Below, one piece after another: positions 43,599 to 52,565 of a stretch of 64,000 bases of DNA. The stretch comes from Pantoea cypripedii (GTDB taxonomy: Bacteria > Pseudomonadota > Gammaproteobacteria > Enterobacterales > Enterobacteriaceae), in contig NZ_CP024770.1 of assembly GCF_011395035.1 (NCBI RefSeq), positions 1,026,865 through 1,090,864 of the forward strand, written 5' to 3'. The translations under genes and the position numbers were made by a program. The notes below the pieces were generated by a model that had not been told where the DNA came from, did not search any database, and saw nothing but the letters and a program-made list of their open reading frames with translations. Every line of letters begins with the position of its first letter. The first letter of the stretch is position 1.

Positions 43599-44459
43599 TC
43601 AGTTGAGCGTAATTTCCGGGATACCCAGCCCAGGTTCTGGCGTCATCACCGAGGCCAGCAACGCCTGGGTATAAGGATGCTGTGGCCGACTGAAAATCTG
43701 TTCGCGTGTGCCCTGCTCAACGATTTTGCCTTTGCGCATCACCGCCACATGGTCAACAAGATGCTCAACCACCGACAGGTTGTGGCTGATAAACAGATAG
43801 GTCAGCGAGAACTCCTGTTTCAGCGCCAGCAACAGGTTGAGAATCTGCGCCTGCACAGACACATCCAGCGCTGACGTTGGCTCATCACAAATCAAAATCT
43901 CAGGACGGAGGATCAGCGCCCTGGCAATGGCAACGCGCTGACGCTGCCCACCGGAAAGCTGGCCCGGATACTGGCTGTGGGTGCGCGACGGCATACCCAC
44001 CATATCCAGCATCTCGCGCACCTGTTTTTTGCGTTCAGCCGGGGTACCCATGTTATGCAGCCGCAATGCCACCTCCACGACATCGGAAACGCTGCGACGC
44101 GGGTTAAGTGACGAGAAAGGATCCTGAAAAATCGGCTGGATGCGGGCGCTCATTTTACGGCGATCCACAGCATCGACCTCGCGCCCTTCAATCAGTACGT
44201 TGCCCGAGGTGGGAGCCAGCAGCCCCAGCAACATTTTCGCCAGCGTACTTTTTCCGCAACCCGATTCGCCCACCAGCCCCATGGTTTCACCACGCCGGAT
44301 GCGTAGTGAAATATTATCCACGGCGAGGATTTCGGCGGGTGGCTTGAATAAGCCGCGATTGAGGCGAAAGCTGCGGCTCAGCGCGCACAGCTCAAGGGCG
44401 ATATCATCATTACCGGGCACGTGCGGCAGCGCAGGATATGCGGTGTTCATCTCAGTCAT
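43599..44459 (-). CDS. Peptide ABC importer ATPase (DppF/OppF type)
   Basis: This ATPase of about 286 residues has Walker A GESGCGKST, signature LSGGQRQRVAIARAL, Walker B ILICDEPTSALD and the switch His in LFISHNLSVVEHL. I chose the ATG at 44459, which overlaps the stop of the upstream ATPase gene by 4 bp (ATGA); the longer frame to 44492 lies inside that gene. It couples ATP hydrolysis to peptide import with the partner ATPase. The usual C-terminal oligopeptide signature is short here. Confidence 0.9.
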   Translation of the reverse strand: MTEMNTAYPALPHVPGNDDIALELCALSRSFRLNRGLFKPPAEILAVDNISLRIRRGETMGLVGESGCGKSTLAKMLLGLLAPTSGNVLIEGREVDAVDRRKMSARIQPIFQDPFSSLNPRRSVSDVVEVALRLHNMGTPAERKKQVREMLDMVGMPSRTHSQYPGQLSGGQRQRVAIARALILRPEILICDEPTSALDVSVQAQILNLLLALKQEFSLTYLFISHNLSVVEHLVDHVAVMRKGKIVEQGTREQIFSRPQHPYTQALLASVMTPEPGLGIPEITLN

Positions 44460-45457
44460 ACCCCCTCCCCGACAGCGACTGGACGCAAACAACGCACCCG
44501 ATGCTGTGCGTTGACTGACTGGTAAGGCGGCGTTTCGCTACAGCCTTCCTGACACTGATTGCAGCGGTTGCGGAAGGCACAGCCATGCTGCGGACCGGTC
44601 AGATTCGGCACCACGCCGGGAATGGTTTGTAATGGCTGGCCCGGTAAGGTGCGGCCCGATACCGGAATACATCCCAGCAAGCCACGGGTGTAGGGATGTT
44701 GTGGCTGGCGAAACAGATCATTGACCGGTGCCGTCTCGACGATCTGCCCGGCATACATCACCGCCACGCGATCGGCAATGCGCGCCACCACGCCTAAATC
44801 GTGGGTGATAAAGATCACCGCCATACCCATTTCCTGTTGCAGCTCACGCAGCAGACGCAGAATTTGTGCCTGGATGGTGACATCCAGCGCGGTGGTGGGT
44901 TCATCGGCAATGATTAAATCCGGACCACACATCAACGACATGGCAATCATAATGCGCTGACGCAGTCCGCCAGAAAGCTGGTGGGGATACTGTTTCAGGC
45001 GATCCGTCGCCATTGGAATGCCAACGCGCTCCATCAGATAAACCGCCCGGTCGCGCGCTTCAGCGCGGGACACCTTGCGATGTGCCAGCAGCGTTTCACA
45101 TAACTGTTCGCCGAGGGTATACGAAGGGTTGAGCGAGGTCATCGGCTCCTGAAAAATCATCGACATTTCATTTCCGCGCAGCGTGGTGCGTTCGCGCCGC
45201 CCGAGGGAAAGCAGGTTAGTGTCTTTGAAGCGCATGCTGTCGGCCTGACGCTGGGCATTACGCGGCAGCAGATCCATCAACGCCAGCGACGTCATGGATT
45301 TACCGCAGCCTGATTCACCCACCAGGCAAAGCATCTCACCGCGCTGTACACTGAAATCAATGCCGCGTACCGCGTGCAGGGTGCCGCGCGGTGTCTGCAA
45401 ATTCACCTGCAAATTTTTGACTTCCAGCAATGGTGTGTCGGTAGTGATGTGACTCAT
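44456..45457 (-). CDS. Peptide ABC importer ATPase (DppD/OppD type)
   Basis: The 333-residue ATPase has Walker A GESGCGKS, signature LSGGLRQRIMIAMSL, and Walker B LIIADEPTTALD. The C-terminal oligo_HPY region contains the cysteine-rich CAFRNRCNQCQEGC motif seen in DppD/OppD, which may hold an iron-sulfur cluster. It lies 12 bp after the DppC-like gene in a five-gene transporter operon. Confidence 0.92.
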   Translation of the reverse strand: MSHITTDTPLLEVKNLQVNLQTPRGTLHAVRGIDFSVQRGEMLCLVGESGCGKSMTSLALMDLLPRNAQRQADSMRFKDTNLLSLGRRERTTLRGNEMSMIFQEPMTSLNPSYTLGEQLCETLLAHRKVSRAEARDRAVYLMERVGIPMATDRLKQYPHQLSGGLRQRIMIAMSLMCGPDLIIADEPTTALDVTIQAQILRLLRELQQEMGMAVIFITHDLGVVARIADRVAVMYAGQIVETAPVNDLFRQPQHPYTRGLLGCIPVSGRTLPGQPLQTIPGVVPNLTGPQHGCAFRNRCNQCQEGCSETPPYQSVNAQHRVRCLRPVAVGEGV

Positions 45458-45469
45458 GGCCTGACCTCC

Positions 45470-46393
45470 TTAATTACGCCCATCTAACGCAGTGATATCG
45501 CGCAGACCATCACCGACCAGATTGATGCTAAGTACCAGCAATGCCAGCACCACGCCGGGGATCAGAATCACCCAGGGTTGAAAGAACATATAGGCTTTGC
45601 CTTCCGCTACCATCAGTCCCCAGGAAGGCATCGGCGGCTGCACACCCAGACCCAGGAAGGAGAGCGTGGCTTCCAGCAGAATGGCGTGGGCAATCTCCAG
45701 CGTCACCACCACGGTAAGTGGCCCGAGCAGATTCGGCAGAATTTCGCGCAACATAATAAACAGCGAGGAAGCGCCCAGCGTTCTGGCCGCCGCGATGAAC
45801 TCGGCCTCACGTAGTTGGCGCGTGACCGAACGTGAGACGATAAGAAAGCGATCCCACAGCAGCAGACCCAGCAGGATAATCACCACTTTCACCGATCCGC
45901 CAATCAGCGAGGCCAGCGCCAGCGCCACCAGAATCACCGGCATGGCCAGCCGTACTGTGAGAATGTAGCTGACCAGCGCATCCACCCGGCCACCGAAGTA
46001 ACCGGCCAGAATGCCGAGGGTGATGCCGATAAAGCCAGATAACATCACCGACACCAGTCCGATGGTCAGCGACACCCGCGCGCCATATAACAGGCGGCTG
46101 AAGTAATCACGTCCGAGTTTGTCGGTACCCAGCAAATGTTCCCAGTTGCCTTTTTCAAACCACACCGGCGGTATCAGGCGATTGCTGACGTCCTGGGCAT
46201 AGGGATCATGGGGGCTTATCAGCGGTGCCAGAATCGCCAGCACCACGATGATGCCGAGGATAACGACGCCCAGCGTCATGCTGTGATGTCCAAGAATCCG
46301 ACGAAACACACGCTGCCAGGGAGACGGCTCAGGCAGCAACCCGGATTCCGGGCTAACGCTGTTTTTCATTGTTCCTGCCATTGATGTTTTCAT
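45470..46393 (-). CDS. Peptide ABC importer permease (DppC type)
   Basis: The 307-residue membrane protein has six hydrophobic segments. N-terminal features of OppC are present (PLISPHDPYAQDVSNRL, LLGTDKLGRDYFSRLLYGAR), as is the EAA loop (AARTLGASSLFIMLREILPN). It pairs with the DppB-like permease. AAGGGG precedes the ATG; the stop lies 12 bp before the DppD-like gene. Confidence 0.92.
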   Translation of the reverse strand: MKTSMAGTMKNSVSPESGLLPEPSPWQRVFRRILGHHSMTLGVVILGIIVVLAILAPLISPHDPYAQDVSNRLIPPVWFEKGNWEHLLGTDKLGRDYFSRLLYGARVSLTIGLVSVMLSGFIGITLGILAGYFGGRVDALVSYILTVRLAMPVILVALALASLIGGSVKVVIILLGLLLWDRFLIVSRSVTRQLREAEFIAAARTLGASSLFIMLREILPNLLGPLTVVVTLEIAHAILLEATLSFLGLGVQPPMPSWGLMVAEGKAYMFFQPWVILIPGVVLALLVLSINLVGDGLRDITALDGRN

Positions 46394-46402
46394 GGAAGCC
46401 CC

Positions 46403-47320
46403 TTATTTGCTGCGCAGACGCGGATCCAGCGCCGCATTAAGCACATCCGCCAGAAATGTCAGCCCGATATAGAAGATGGCGATGATCAGCACGATGGCCT
46501 GCACCACCGGGAAGTCATTACGCGAGATGGAGTCCCAGGCCAGCTGACCCAGCCCCTGCAAAGAGAAAACGGATTCGATCACCACCGAACCACCCAGCAT
46601 AAAACCCAGTTCAACTGTCGCCAGCGCCACCACCGGGATGATGGCGTTGCGCAGGCCATGTTTCACCACCACTTTGAAAGCGCTTAATCCTTTCGCATGG
46701 GCAGTACGAATGTAATCCGCGCCCAGCACATCCAGCATGCCGGAGCGTGTCAGACGCATCAGCGATGGCATGGCGTAATAGCCCAGTGCCACTGCGGGCA
46801 GGACAAAATGTTGCCAGCTGCCGTTACCGGCAACGGGAAGCCACTTCAGCCCCACCGCGAATATCAGGATCAGCACCAGCGCGAACCAGAAGTTAGGGAT
46901 TGCCTGGCCCAGTACCGAGATAAACATGGCGCAGCGATCCACCCAGCTATCACGGAACACCGCCGCCAGTACCCCGAGCGGAATCGCCACCACCAACGCC
47001 AGCAACAGCGCGACGCCACCCAGCTGGAGCGTGACCGGCATGCGCTGCCCGACCAGTTCCATCACGGTATTTTCAAAGTAGAACGAGCGACCAAAATCCA
47101 GATGCAGCGCCGACCAGAACCAGTGCGAGAATTGCGTGAGCAGCGGCTGATCCAACCCGTTCTGTACGCGGATCTGCTCGACGGTTTCTGCGCTGGCATC
47201 CGGCCCGGCGATGGCAATCGCCAGATCACCCGAGAGATGCAGCAGGGAAAAACTGACCACCGCCACGGTGAACAGCACAGCCAGCGCCACCAGTAATCGA
47301 TGAAAGATAAAGCGCAACAT
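46403..47320 (-). CDS. Peptide ABC importer permease (DppB type)
   Basis: This protein of about 305 residues starts MLRFIFHRLLVALAVLF behind AAGGAG; the longer frame to 47359 overlaps a hairpin and is unlikely. It has the typical RVQNGLDQPLLTQF periplasmic segment and the EAA loop YIRTAHAKGLSAFKVVVKHG. It forms the channel with the DppC-like protein. Confidence 0.92.
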   Translation of the reverse strand: MLRFIFHRLLVALAVLFTVAVVSFSLLHLSGDLAIAIAGPDASAETVEQIRVQNGLDQPLLTQFSHWFWSALHLDFGRSFYFENTVMELVGQRMPVTLQLGGVALLLALVVAIPLGVLAAVFRDSWVDRCAMFISVLGQAIPNFWFALVLILIFAVGLKWLPVAGNGSWQHFVLPAVALGYYAMPSLMRLTRSGMLDVLGADYIRTAHAKGLSAFKVVVKHGLRNAIIPVVALATVELGFMLGGSVVIESVFSLQGLGQLAWDSISRNDFPVVQAIVLIIAIFYIGLTFLADVLNAALDPRLRSK

Positions 47321-47346
47321 GGGTTCGCTCCTTATTGGCGTGGTAT

Positions 47347-47372
47347 CCGGGAGCCACAACCGCGGCTCCCGG
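47347..47372 (-). terminator. Intercistronic hairpin after the substrate-binding gene
   Basis: CCGGGAGCC-N8-GGCTCCCGG is a perfect 9-bp stem in the gap between the binding-protein stop (47380) and the permease start (47320). Such stems commonly stabilise the upstream message or attenuate transcription, so that the binding protein is made in excess over the permease. Confidence 0.6.
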
Positions 47373-47379
47373 CGATTAA

Positions 47380-48912
47380 CTATTTCCAGCTGGCCTGCGC
47401 AAAGCGTGGCAGTTCATCCGGCCAGTCCTGGAAATTCAGCTCCGAGTTAAAGGCATAATTCGTCGAGTAAGAGAACAGCGGCGCCATATAAGCCTGGGAA
47501 GAGATCCGCCCCAGCGCGGCGGCGTACTGCTCGCTGCGCTGCTGCGCATCCACGGTGGTATCGGCTTTTTTCAGCATCGCGGTCAGCTCGCTGTCCTTCC
47601 ATATATCGTTGCCTTTGCCGCCAAAATAGGGCGTGGTAAACGCCGAGACATCGTTGATAGAAAACGATCCCCAGGTGTTGAACGCCATCGGTGCCTGGCC
47701 TGAAGTGAGGGCGGTCGCCATGACCGGATACTGGACGAAGTGCAGGCGGGCGCGGATACCGACTTTACGCAGGTCACCAATGATGGCTTCGGCATAGTCA
47801 CGCTCGCGATAGGCCCACAAATCGGTATCGAAACCATTCGGGTAGCCCGCTTCCGCCAGTAACTGTTTGGCTTTGGCCGGGTCATAGTTGTAGTGCGTGA
47901 CCTGGCTGTCATTACAGGCCACCTGGGCACGGAAGCAGGCGGTGTAGACCGGCTTACTGCCGCCGCGCACCAGGTTATCAACAATGCCCTGGCGATTGAT
48001 GGCGTAGTTGATGGCCTGGCGCACGCGCAGATCCTTCATCGGCACCCCTTCCGGTCCGCTGGCATTGGTATTCAGGGCGAGGAAGCCAACACGCATCGTT
48101 TCACCACTTTTCACCGCAATATTTGGCATGGTGGAAAGCGGTTCGACCTGGTCGGCTGCCACGCGCCAGATCCAGTCCACCTGGCCGGTCATCAACTGGG
48201 CAACACGCGCTTCCGGATCGCGGATAACGACAAAATTGATCTTGCCAATCTTCGGCTGGCCAACCGGGCTTTCTTTGAAGTAGTCGGGGTTTTTGACCAT
48301 ATCAACGCCCTGACCGGGGATCACTTTGACAATGCGGTAAGGTCCGGTGCCGATAGGTGCTTTACTGAAACCTTCGAGCTTCACCTGCTGAAAATATTTT
48401 GCCGGGTAGATTGGTGTTGGCCCGGAGAGATATTCCAGTGCCGCCGGGAAGGGTTGTTTCAAATGCAGGCGTACTGTGTAGTCATCCACTTTCTCGACAT
48501 GATCGATCCAGTCCACACTCTGCGGCACCACGGATGCGGTACCCGGTCCGGCAATATTCTGGAAGGTGTAAACCACATCATCGGCGGTAAAGGGATCGCC
48601 ATTGTGGAATTTCACGTCCTTGCGCAGATGCAGCAACAGCGAGGTGGGGGATTCCCATTTCCAGTCTGATGCCAGTTCTGGCTTATATTCCCCGCTTTGC
48701 GGATCGCGATAGATCAGGGTGTCCCACACCATATGCGCCAGAATCACCCCTTCACGCAGGTTGTTGTGGTAAGGACTGATGTTTTCCACCTCATTATCAG
48801 AGGCATACACCAGCGTATCATTCTGTTTTCCTGCATAGCTGTGCGAAGCGCAGCCTAATAGCAATGCGGTTAAAGCATACTTATTGATCAGTCGTGCCAG
48901 GGAACGAGCCAT
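47380..48912 (-). CDS. Peptide ABC importer substrate-binding protein (SBP_bac_5)
   Basis: This protein of about 510 residues is of the DppA/OppA class: LVYASDNEVENISPYHNN, a KWESPTSLLLHLRKDVKFHN segment followed by GDPFTADDVVYTF, and PIGTGPYRI. The N-terminus is a secretion signal; LLLGC near residue 20 could be a lipobox, or cleavage could follow SYA. The start at 48912 has GGTGGAG upstream. It delivers peptides or related compounds to the DppBCDF-like transporter; ligand class cannot be read. It is the first gene of the operon that runs to about 42156 or 41206. Confidence 0.9.
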   Translation of the reverse strand: MARSLARLINKYALTALLLGCASHSYAGKQNDTLVYASDNEVENISPYHNNLREGVILAHMVWDTLIYRDPQSGEYKPELASDWKWESPTSLLLHLRKDVKFHNGDPFTADDVVYTFQNIAGPGTASVVPQSVDWIDHVEKVDDYTVRLHLKQPFPAALEYLSGPTPIYPAKYFQQVKLEGFSKAPIGTGPYRIVKVIPGQGVDMVKNPDYFKESPVGQPKIGKINFVVIRDPEARVAQLMTGQVDWIWRVAADQVEPLSTMPNIAVKSGETMRVGFLALNTNASGPEGVPMKDLRVRQAINYAINRQGIVDNLVRGGSKPVYTACFRAQVACNDSQVTHYNYDPAKAKQLLAEAGYPNGFDTDLWAYRERDYAEAIIGDLRKVGIRARLHFVQYPVMATALTSGQAPMAFNTWGSFSINDVSAFTTPYFGGKGNDIWKDSELTAMLKKADTTVDAQQRSEQYAAALGRISSQAYMAPLFSYSTNYAFNSELNFQDWPDELPRFAQASWK

Positions 48913-48924
48913 ACCAGTCTCCAC

Positions 48925-49251
48925 CGTTAAATGAAAAGGTAATCAACAAAAACAGATGGGACTGATGTAGCAAGAGCAGCGCCAAAGCGCGGAAAGTGTC
49001 ATTACTGATTTTCGATATCCGCTTTCTCAAAATGAGAAACACGGATGCTGACTGACGCTCATGGCAGAAAATGATGTGATGCCGGCCGGAAACCGCCTGC
49101 CGATGGCACAGTTAACCGCAGTCGTATCAGTGAAGAGGCATTATCGGGGTGCAGGAAAAGCGCGTTTTGCACCCTTTGTGTGAAGGTTATTTGTGCAATG
49201 CGCATTCTTGTTTTGGGAAGCCGGGTTATGTCGTAACCAATCAAACAAAAA
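48925..49251. promoter_or_regulatory. Upstream region of the peptide-import operon
   Basis: These 327 bp hold no gene. TTTCTCA-AAA-TGAGAAA at 49023-49039, an inverted repeat about 100 bp before the binding-protein start, is a possible regulator site for the LysR protein at 41206. No other structure is clear. Confidence 0.4.
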
Positions 49252-49274
49252 TGGCCCGGATACCATCCGGGCCA
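49252..49274 (-). terminator. Terminator of the AhpD-like gene
   Basis: TGGCCCGGAT-acc-ATCCGGGCCA is a perfect 10-bp stem. Read on the minus strand it is followed by TTTTTGTTTGATT, a classic rho-independent terminator 10 bp after the stop at 49284. Confidence 0.85.
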
Positions 49275-49283
49275 GTCAGGCAG

Positions 49284-49826
49284 TTAAAGTTGTTTCACGC
49301 TGGGGAAATCAATTTCGGTATCGTTAACCCGGTTAAGCATATTGGTAAAAAGTATGGCGGTAACCACACCGATGGTCTCAACCACCTGTTGATCGTTAAA
49401 ACCGGCAGATTTGAAGGCATCAACATAACTGGCGGGCAATGTGCCTCGTGTTGAAACCAGTAACTGGACAAACTTCACCAGCGCATCAATTCTGGCATCA
49501 TCCGCAAGAAATCCCTGTCGCAACTCCAGTGTCTGAGCTTCGCTATATCCCGCCTTGCGCGCCTGTGGGGTATGCGCAGCGAGACAGTAATCACAGCCAC
49601 TCTCTTCACTGACCACCAGATTAATGGCTTCCCGTTCCCGGGCATGCAAGCTGCTTTTTGCCAGCGTGGCATTAAGTTGCAGCGTCTGCGCCAGCAGGTC
49701 CGGGGCGTTGGTGCCAATAGTCAGATACGCATTAGGGACTTTGCCCATCGCCTGTTTGATGCCATTCCACAGCTCGGCAGTTTTACCACTGGCTTCCGCC
49801 GGTGTGATTGTATGCAAACGACTCAT
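49284..49826 (-). CDS. Carboxymuconolactone decarboxylase / AhpD-like protein
   Basis: This protein of about 180 residues carries the AhpD-type redox motif C78-x2-C81 with H85 (SGCDYCLAAH) in an all-helical CMD fold. Relatives act as alkylhydroperoxidase partners or peroxidase-like proteins. The start at 49826 (MSRLHT) has GGAGAACC upstream; ten more codons are open. It lies 30 bp downstream of an SDR gene on the same strand, and the GlxA-like regulator is divergent. This suggests a small redox-stress or detoxification unit. Confidence 0.85.
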   Translation of the reverse strand: MSRLHTITPAEASGKTAELWNGIKQAMGKVPNAYLTIGTNAPDLLAQTLQLNATLAKSSLHAREREAINLVVSEESGCDYCLAAHTPQARKAGYSEAQTLELRQGFLADDARIDALVKFVQLLVSTRGTLPASYVDAFKSAGFNDQQVVETIGVVTAILFTNMLNRVNDTEIDFPSVKQL

Positions 49827-49856
49827 GATTGGTTCTCCGTATCGATTTCTGTTCAA

Positions 49857-50663
49857 TCAATGGGGAAGATGCGTGAGATAACGTGCTGCTGGTTGATTAT
49901 GAGAGAAATCCTGAATCACTGCCTGACGTGCCTGTTCCCACTGCTGCAACAGCGTTTCATCGTGAAGTGAAGGGATAGTTATCAACTCACCCCGTTGAAA
50001 ACCCGCCAGAGCAGCATCCACCATATCCTGCGCATTCATGACAATTTCAGGATCAAGCTGGCTTAACGGCAACCCACCGTTTTCCCAGAAAGGGGTGGCG
50101 GTGGCACTCGGCAACACGGCCTGCACCTGAATCCCCTTCCCGGCGAGTTCATGATGCAGTGACTGACTGAAAGCCAGCACATACGCTTTGCTGGCACCGT
50201 AAACCCCGTTAAGGATTTCCGGCGCAATGCTGACGATGGAAGCAATATTAATAATCGCGCCACGCCCACGCGCAACGAACCCTGGCACAACCGCATAGGT
50301 CAGCCGGGTTAACGCCGTGACGTTGAGGTTGATCATGGTATTCATTTGCTCAACGTCACTGTCCAGCAGAGCCGTATGCGTTCCCATGCCTGCGTTATTG
50401 ACCAATAGCGTGATGCTGGCATCGCCACGTAATTTTTCCTCCAGCGACGCCAGTTGATGCGCATCATTCAAATCAACCGCAACGGCTTCCACCGTACGCT
50501 CCGTGTCCGCAGTGATATGACTGGCTAACTGATTTAGCCGGTTATGATTGCGCGCAACCATGATTAAGTCATACCCCATTCTCGCCAGTCTGGCGGCGTA
50601 GAGAGCGCCCATTCCGGTCGACGCACCGGTGACAACCGCAGTACCTTTCGTTGAATTACTCAT
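49857..50663 (-). CDS. SDR-family oxidoreductase (DltE-like)
   Basis: This protein of about 268 residues is a classical SDR with TGASTGMG near the N-terminus, NNAGMG, catalytic Ser region INIASIV, and YGASKAYVLAFS with the Tyr-x3-Lys pair. The ATG at 50663 follows AAGGTG; a GTG at 50672 is also in frame. It is divergent from the GlxA-like activator and upstream of the AhpD-like gene. The likely role is reduction of a reactive carbonyl compound. Confidence 0.85.
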   Translation of the reverse strand: MSNSTKGTAVVTGASTGMGALYAARLARMGYDLIMVARNHNRLNQLASHITADTERTVEAVAVDLNDAHQLASLEEKLRGDASITLLVNNAGMGTHTALLDSDVEQMNTMINLNVTALTRLTYAVVPGFVARGRGAIINIASIVSIAPEILNGVYGASKAYVLAFSQSLHHELAGKGIQVQAVLPSATATPFWENGGLPLSQLDPEIVMNAQDMVDAALAGFQRGELITIPSLHDETLLQQWEQARQAVIQDFSHNQPAARYLTHLPH

Positions 50664-50788
50664 CTTATTCACCTTTGTATGGCATGTTGGTTGAATAAAG
50701 ATTACGGTAACCTCGCTCGCAAGAAATGACGTTGAAGGTCGCGATTTCAGACATCATTCCGTCGTTAACAGACATTAAGGATCTCGCT

Positions 50789-51724
50789 ATGCACCGGGTT
50801 GGATTATTGATTGCGGACCAGTTTCAGTCACTGGCACTGTCAACGTTAAGCATTTTTGAATTCGCGAATTTAATGCTGGGCGAGCCGTTCTATCAGTGCA
50901 CGGTTTACTCTGAATCCGGTGGCCAGGTTTCTTCTTCCTATGGCATCAGTGTCAGTAGTATTGCGCTGTCAGACGACGCCGAGGCGGATACGTGGTTAGT
51001 CGGTGGTGTACTCACGCCTCTCAAGCTGCCTGCTACCGACGGTGTCGTGAGTTTCCTGCAAAACCATGCGCGACGTGCCAGACGGGTCGCAGGCATTTGC
51101 ACCGGTGCTTTCGTGCTTGCTCAGGCTGGGTTGCTTTCCGAGCGTCGCGCGACGACACACTGGGCTTATGCTCAGACAATGAAAACCTTGCATCCTACGG
51201 TCAGAACCGAAGAGGACCGGATTTATATCATTGATGATCAGATCTGGACCTCAGCCGGGATGACAGCGGGTTTAGATATGGTGCTGGCGATGGTCGAAAA
51301 AGATCACGGTGTCGATGTTGCACGCGGTGTCGCTCAGCGCATGGTAATGAATCAACGGCGTTCGGGTGGACAGCGACAACATTCTGCATTGCTGGCTCTG
51401 TCTCCACGCAGCGACCGGCTGCAAACCGCACTTGAATACGTGCGCAATAACCTCGCCAAACCGCTTACTGTGGAACACCTGGCTGGGGCGGTACATTTAA
51501 GCACCCGGCAACTGAGTCGCTTATTCCTGGCGGAGACGGGAAAAACGCCAGCACGGGCTATCGAGGGTTTGCGGCTGGAATCCGCCCGGCTGATGATTGA
51601 GCAGAGTCGACTGTCTCTCGACGTGATTGCCCGAGAGTCGGGTTTTCGCGATCGCCGCCACATGCGGGATGTATTTATGCGCGGCTATGGCATCCCTCCA
51701 CAATCCCTGCGGAGCGGGAGATGA
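50789..51724 (+). CDS. GlxA-family regulator (DJ-1/PfpI-like domain plus AraC HTH)
   Basis: This protein of about 311 residues combines a DJ-1/PfpI-like N-terminal domain (about 1-165; HRVGLLIADQFQSLALSTLS, GICTGAFVLAQAGLL with the nucleophile-elbow Cys) and an AraC helix-turn-helix pair (about 210-305; LTVEHLAGAVHLSTRQLSRL, LDVIARESGFRDRRHM). The ATG at 50789 has AAGGA upstream; a start at 50726 is possible. It probably activates the divergent SDR/AhpD-like genes. A repeat copy lies directly after its stop. Confidence 0.88.
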   Translation: MHRVGLLIADQFQSLALSTLSIFEFANLMLGEPFYQCTVYSESGGQVSSSYGISVSSIALSDDAEADTWLVGGVLTPLKLPATDGVVSFLQNHARRARRVAGICTGAFVLAQAGLLSERRATTHWAYAQTMKTLHPTVRTEEDRIYIIDDQIWTSAGMTAGLDMVLAMVEKDHGVDVARGVAQRMVMNQRRSGGQRQHSALLALSPRSDRLQTALEYVRNNLAKPLTVEHLAGAVHLSTRQLSRLFLAETGKTPARAIEGLRLESARLMIEQSRLSLDVIARESGFRDRRHMRDVFMRGYGIPPQSLRSGR

Positions 51725-51729
51725 TCTTT

Positions 51730-51755
51730 GGCGCGATAAATCGCGCCGCTACAGG
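51730..51755. repeat. GCGCGATAAATCGCGC-type repeat copy
   Basis: GGCGCGATAAATCGCGCC followed by GCTACAGG lies 5 bp after the GlxA-like stop. It is the reverse complement of the element at 1056-1080 and 13916-13940. It likely folds as the 3' end of the convergent transcripts here. Confidence 0.65.
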
Positions 51756-51756
51756 T

Positions 51757-51942
51757 TTATGTCAGCGGCCAGAAATCGGACCAGGACTGACAAACGATCA
51801 GCTGATCCACAGGAAAACGTCGTTTATAGAATCGTCCGTTGTCGACCCACCCGCACCACACAACCTGCCCGGCGGTTTCCAGCACCACCATGGTTTTTCT
51901 CCTTTTCCGACGGCGCACAATTGAACCCGGTGGCAGCATCAT
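51757..51942 (-). CDS. Small YodC-like (DUF2158-type) protein
   Basis: The 61-residue protein begins MMLPPGSIVRRRKRRKTMVV and contains VVWCGWVDNGRFYKRRFPVD, a pattern like YodC-family small proteins (short beta-barrel, Cys-Trp mid-motif). Its start overlaps the stop of the TetR gene at 51942, so the two are coupled. The function of the family is unknown. Family assignment is by pattern only and is moderately secure. Confidence 0.6.
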   Translation of the reverse strand: MMLPPGSIVRRRKRRKTMVVLETAGQVVWCGWVDNGRFYKRRFPVDQLIVCQSWSDFWPLT

Positions 51943-52535
51943 TACCCCTGCACCGATTTGATAATAAAATCATTGGTTTTCCGCAGCATCGTAATATCCG
52001 GTTTGATCTTGCCGTAGACACGCATGCCTTCCAGCATCATAAAAATGCATTCGGCCATCACGGCGGCGCTTTCATCGCTGCGGAACACGCCCTGCTGCTG
52101 GCCTTTCTGCAAGATACTGGTCAGGCGCATCACAATGCCACGGAACTTATATTCAACCCGATCGCGCACATCATCGTCCCCCGGCAGCAATTCACAGGCT
52201 GCCGCGATGGTAAAACAGCCCTTTTCCCCCTCCGGCCCGGATGAAACCAACGCAACAAACTCCAGCGTCTCACGCAGGGCAGCAACCGGGGTCAGCTCAT
52301 CATCACGCTGCTTACCGCGTACCAGGCCTGCATCCATATATTGCTGAAGCGCAGCCAGAAAGATTGATCGTTTATCCGCATAGAGTTTATAAATGCTCGC
52401 ACTGGCCAGGCCCGAGGCCTTCATCAAATCAGCCATCGACGTTGCCCGATAACCCTGCTGCCAGAAGCAATCGAGTGCCGAATTGAGAAAATCCTGTGGG
52501 TCAAATTCTCTGGGTCTTCCTGGGTGTTGTCTCAT
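51942..52535 (-). CDS. TetR/AcrR-family repressor
   Basis: The 197-residue protein has a TetR helix-turn-helix (about 10-55; GYRATSMADLMKASGLASAS, IYKLYADKRSIF) and a C-terminal ligand domain with Cys near residue 107 (GCFTIAAACEL). This may resemble NemR-like electrophile sensors. A perfect 9-bp inverted repeat at 52566-52589 upstream is its likely operator. The only co-transcribed gene is the small YodC-like gene, so that product or an unlinked gene may be the regulated function. Confidence 0.9.
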   Translation of the reverse strand: MRQHPGRPREFDPQDFLNSALDCFWQQGYRATSMADLMKASGLASASIYKLYADKRSIFLAALQQYMDAGLVRGKQRDDELTPVAALRETLEFVALVSSGPEGEKGCFTIAAACELLPGDDDVRDRVEYKFRGIVMRLTSILQKGQQQGVFRSDESAAVMAECIFMMLEGMRVYGKIKPDITMLRKTNDFIIKSVQG

Positions 52536-52565
52536 GGCTGCATCCTGTGGCGAGTTGTTACGATG

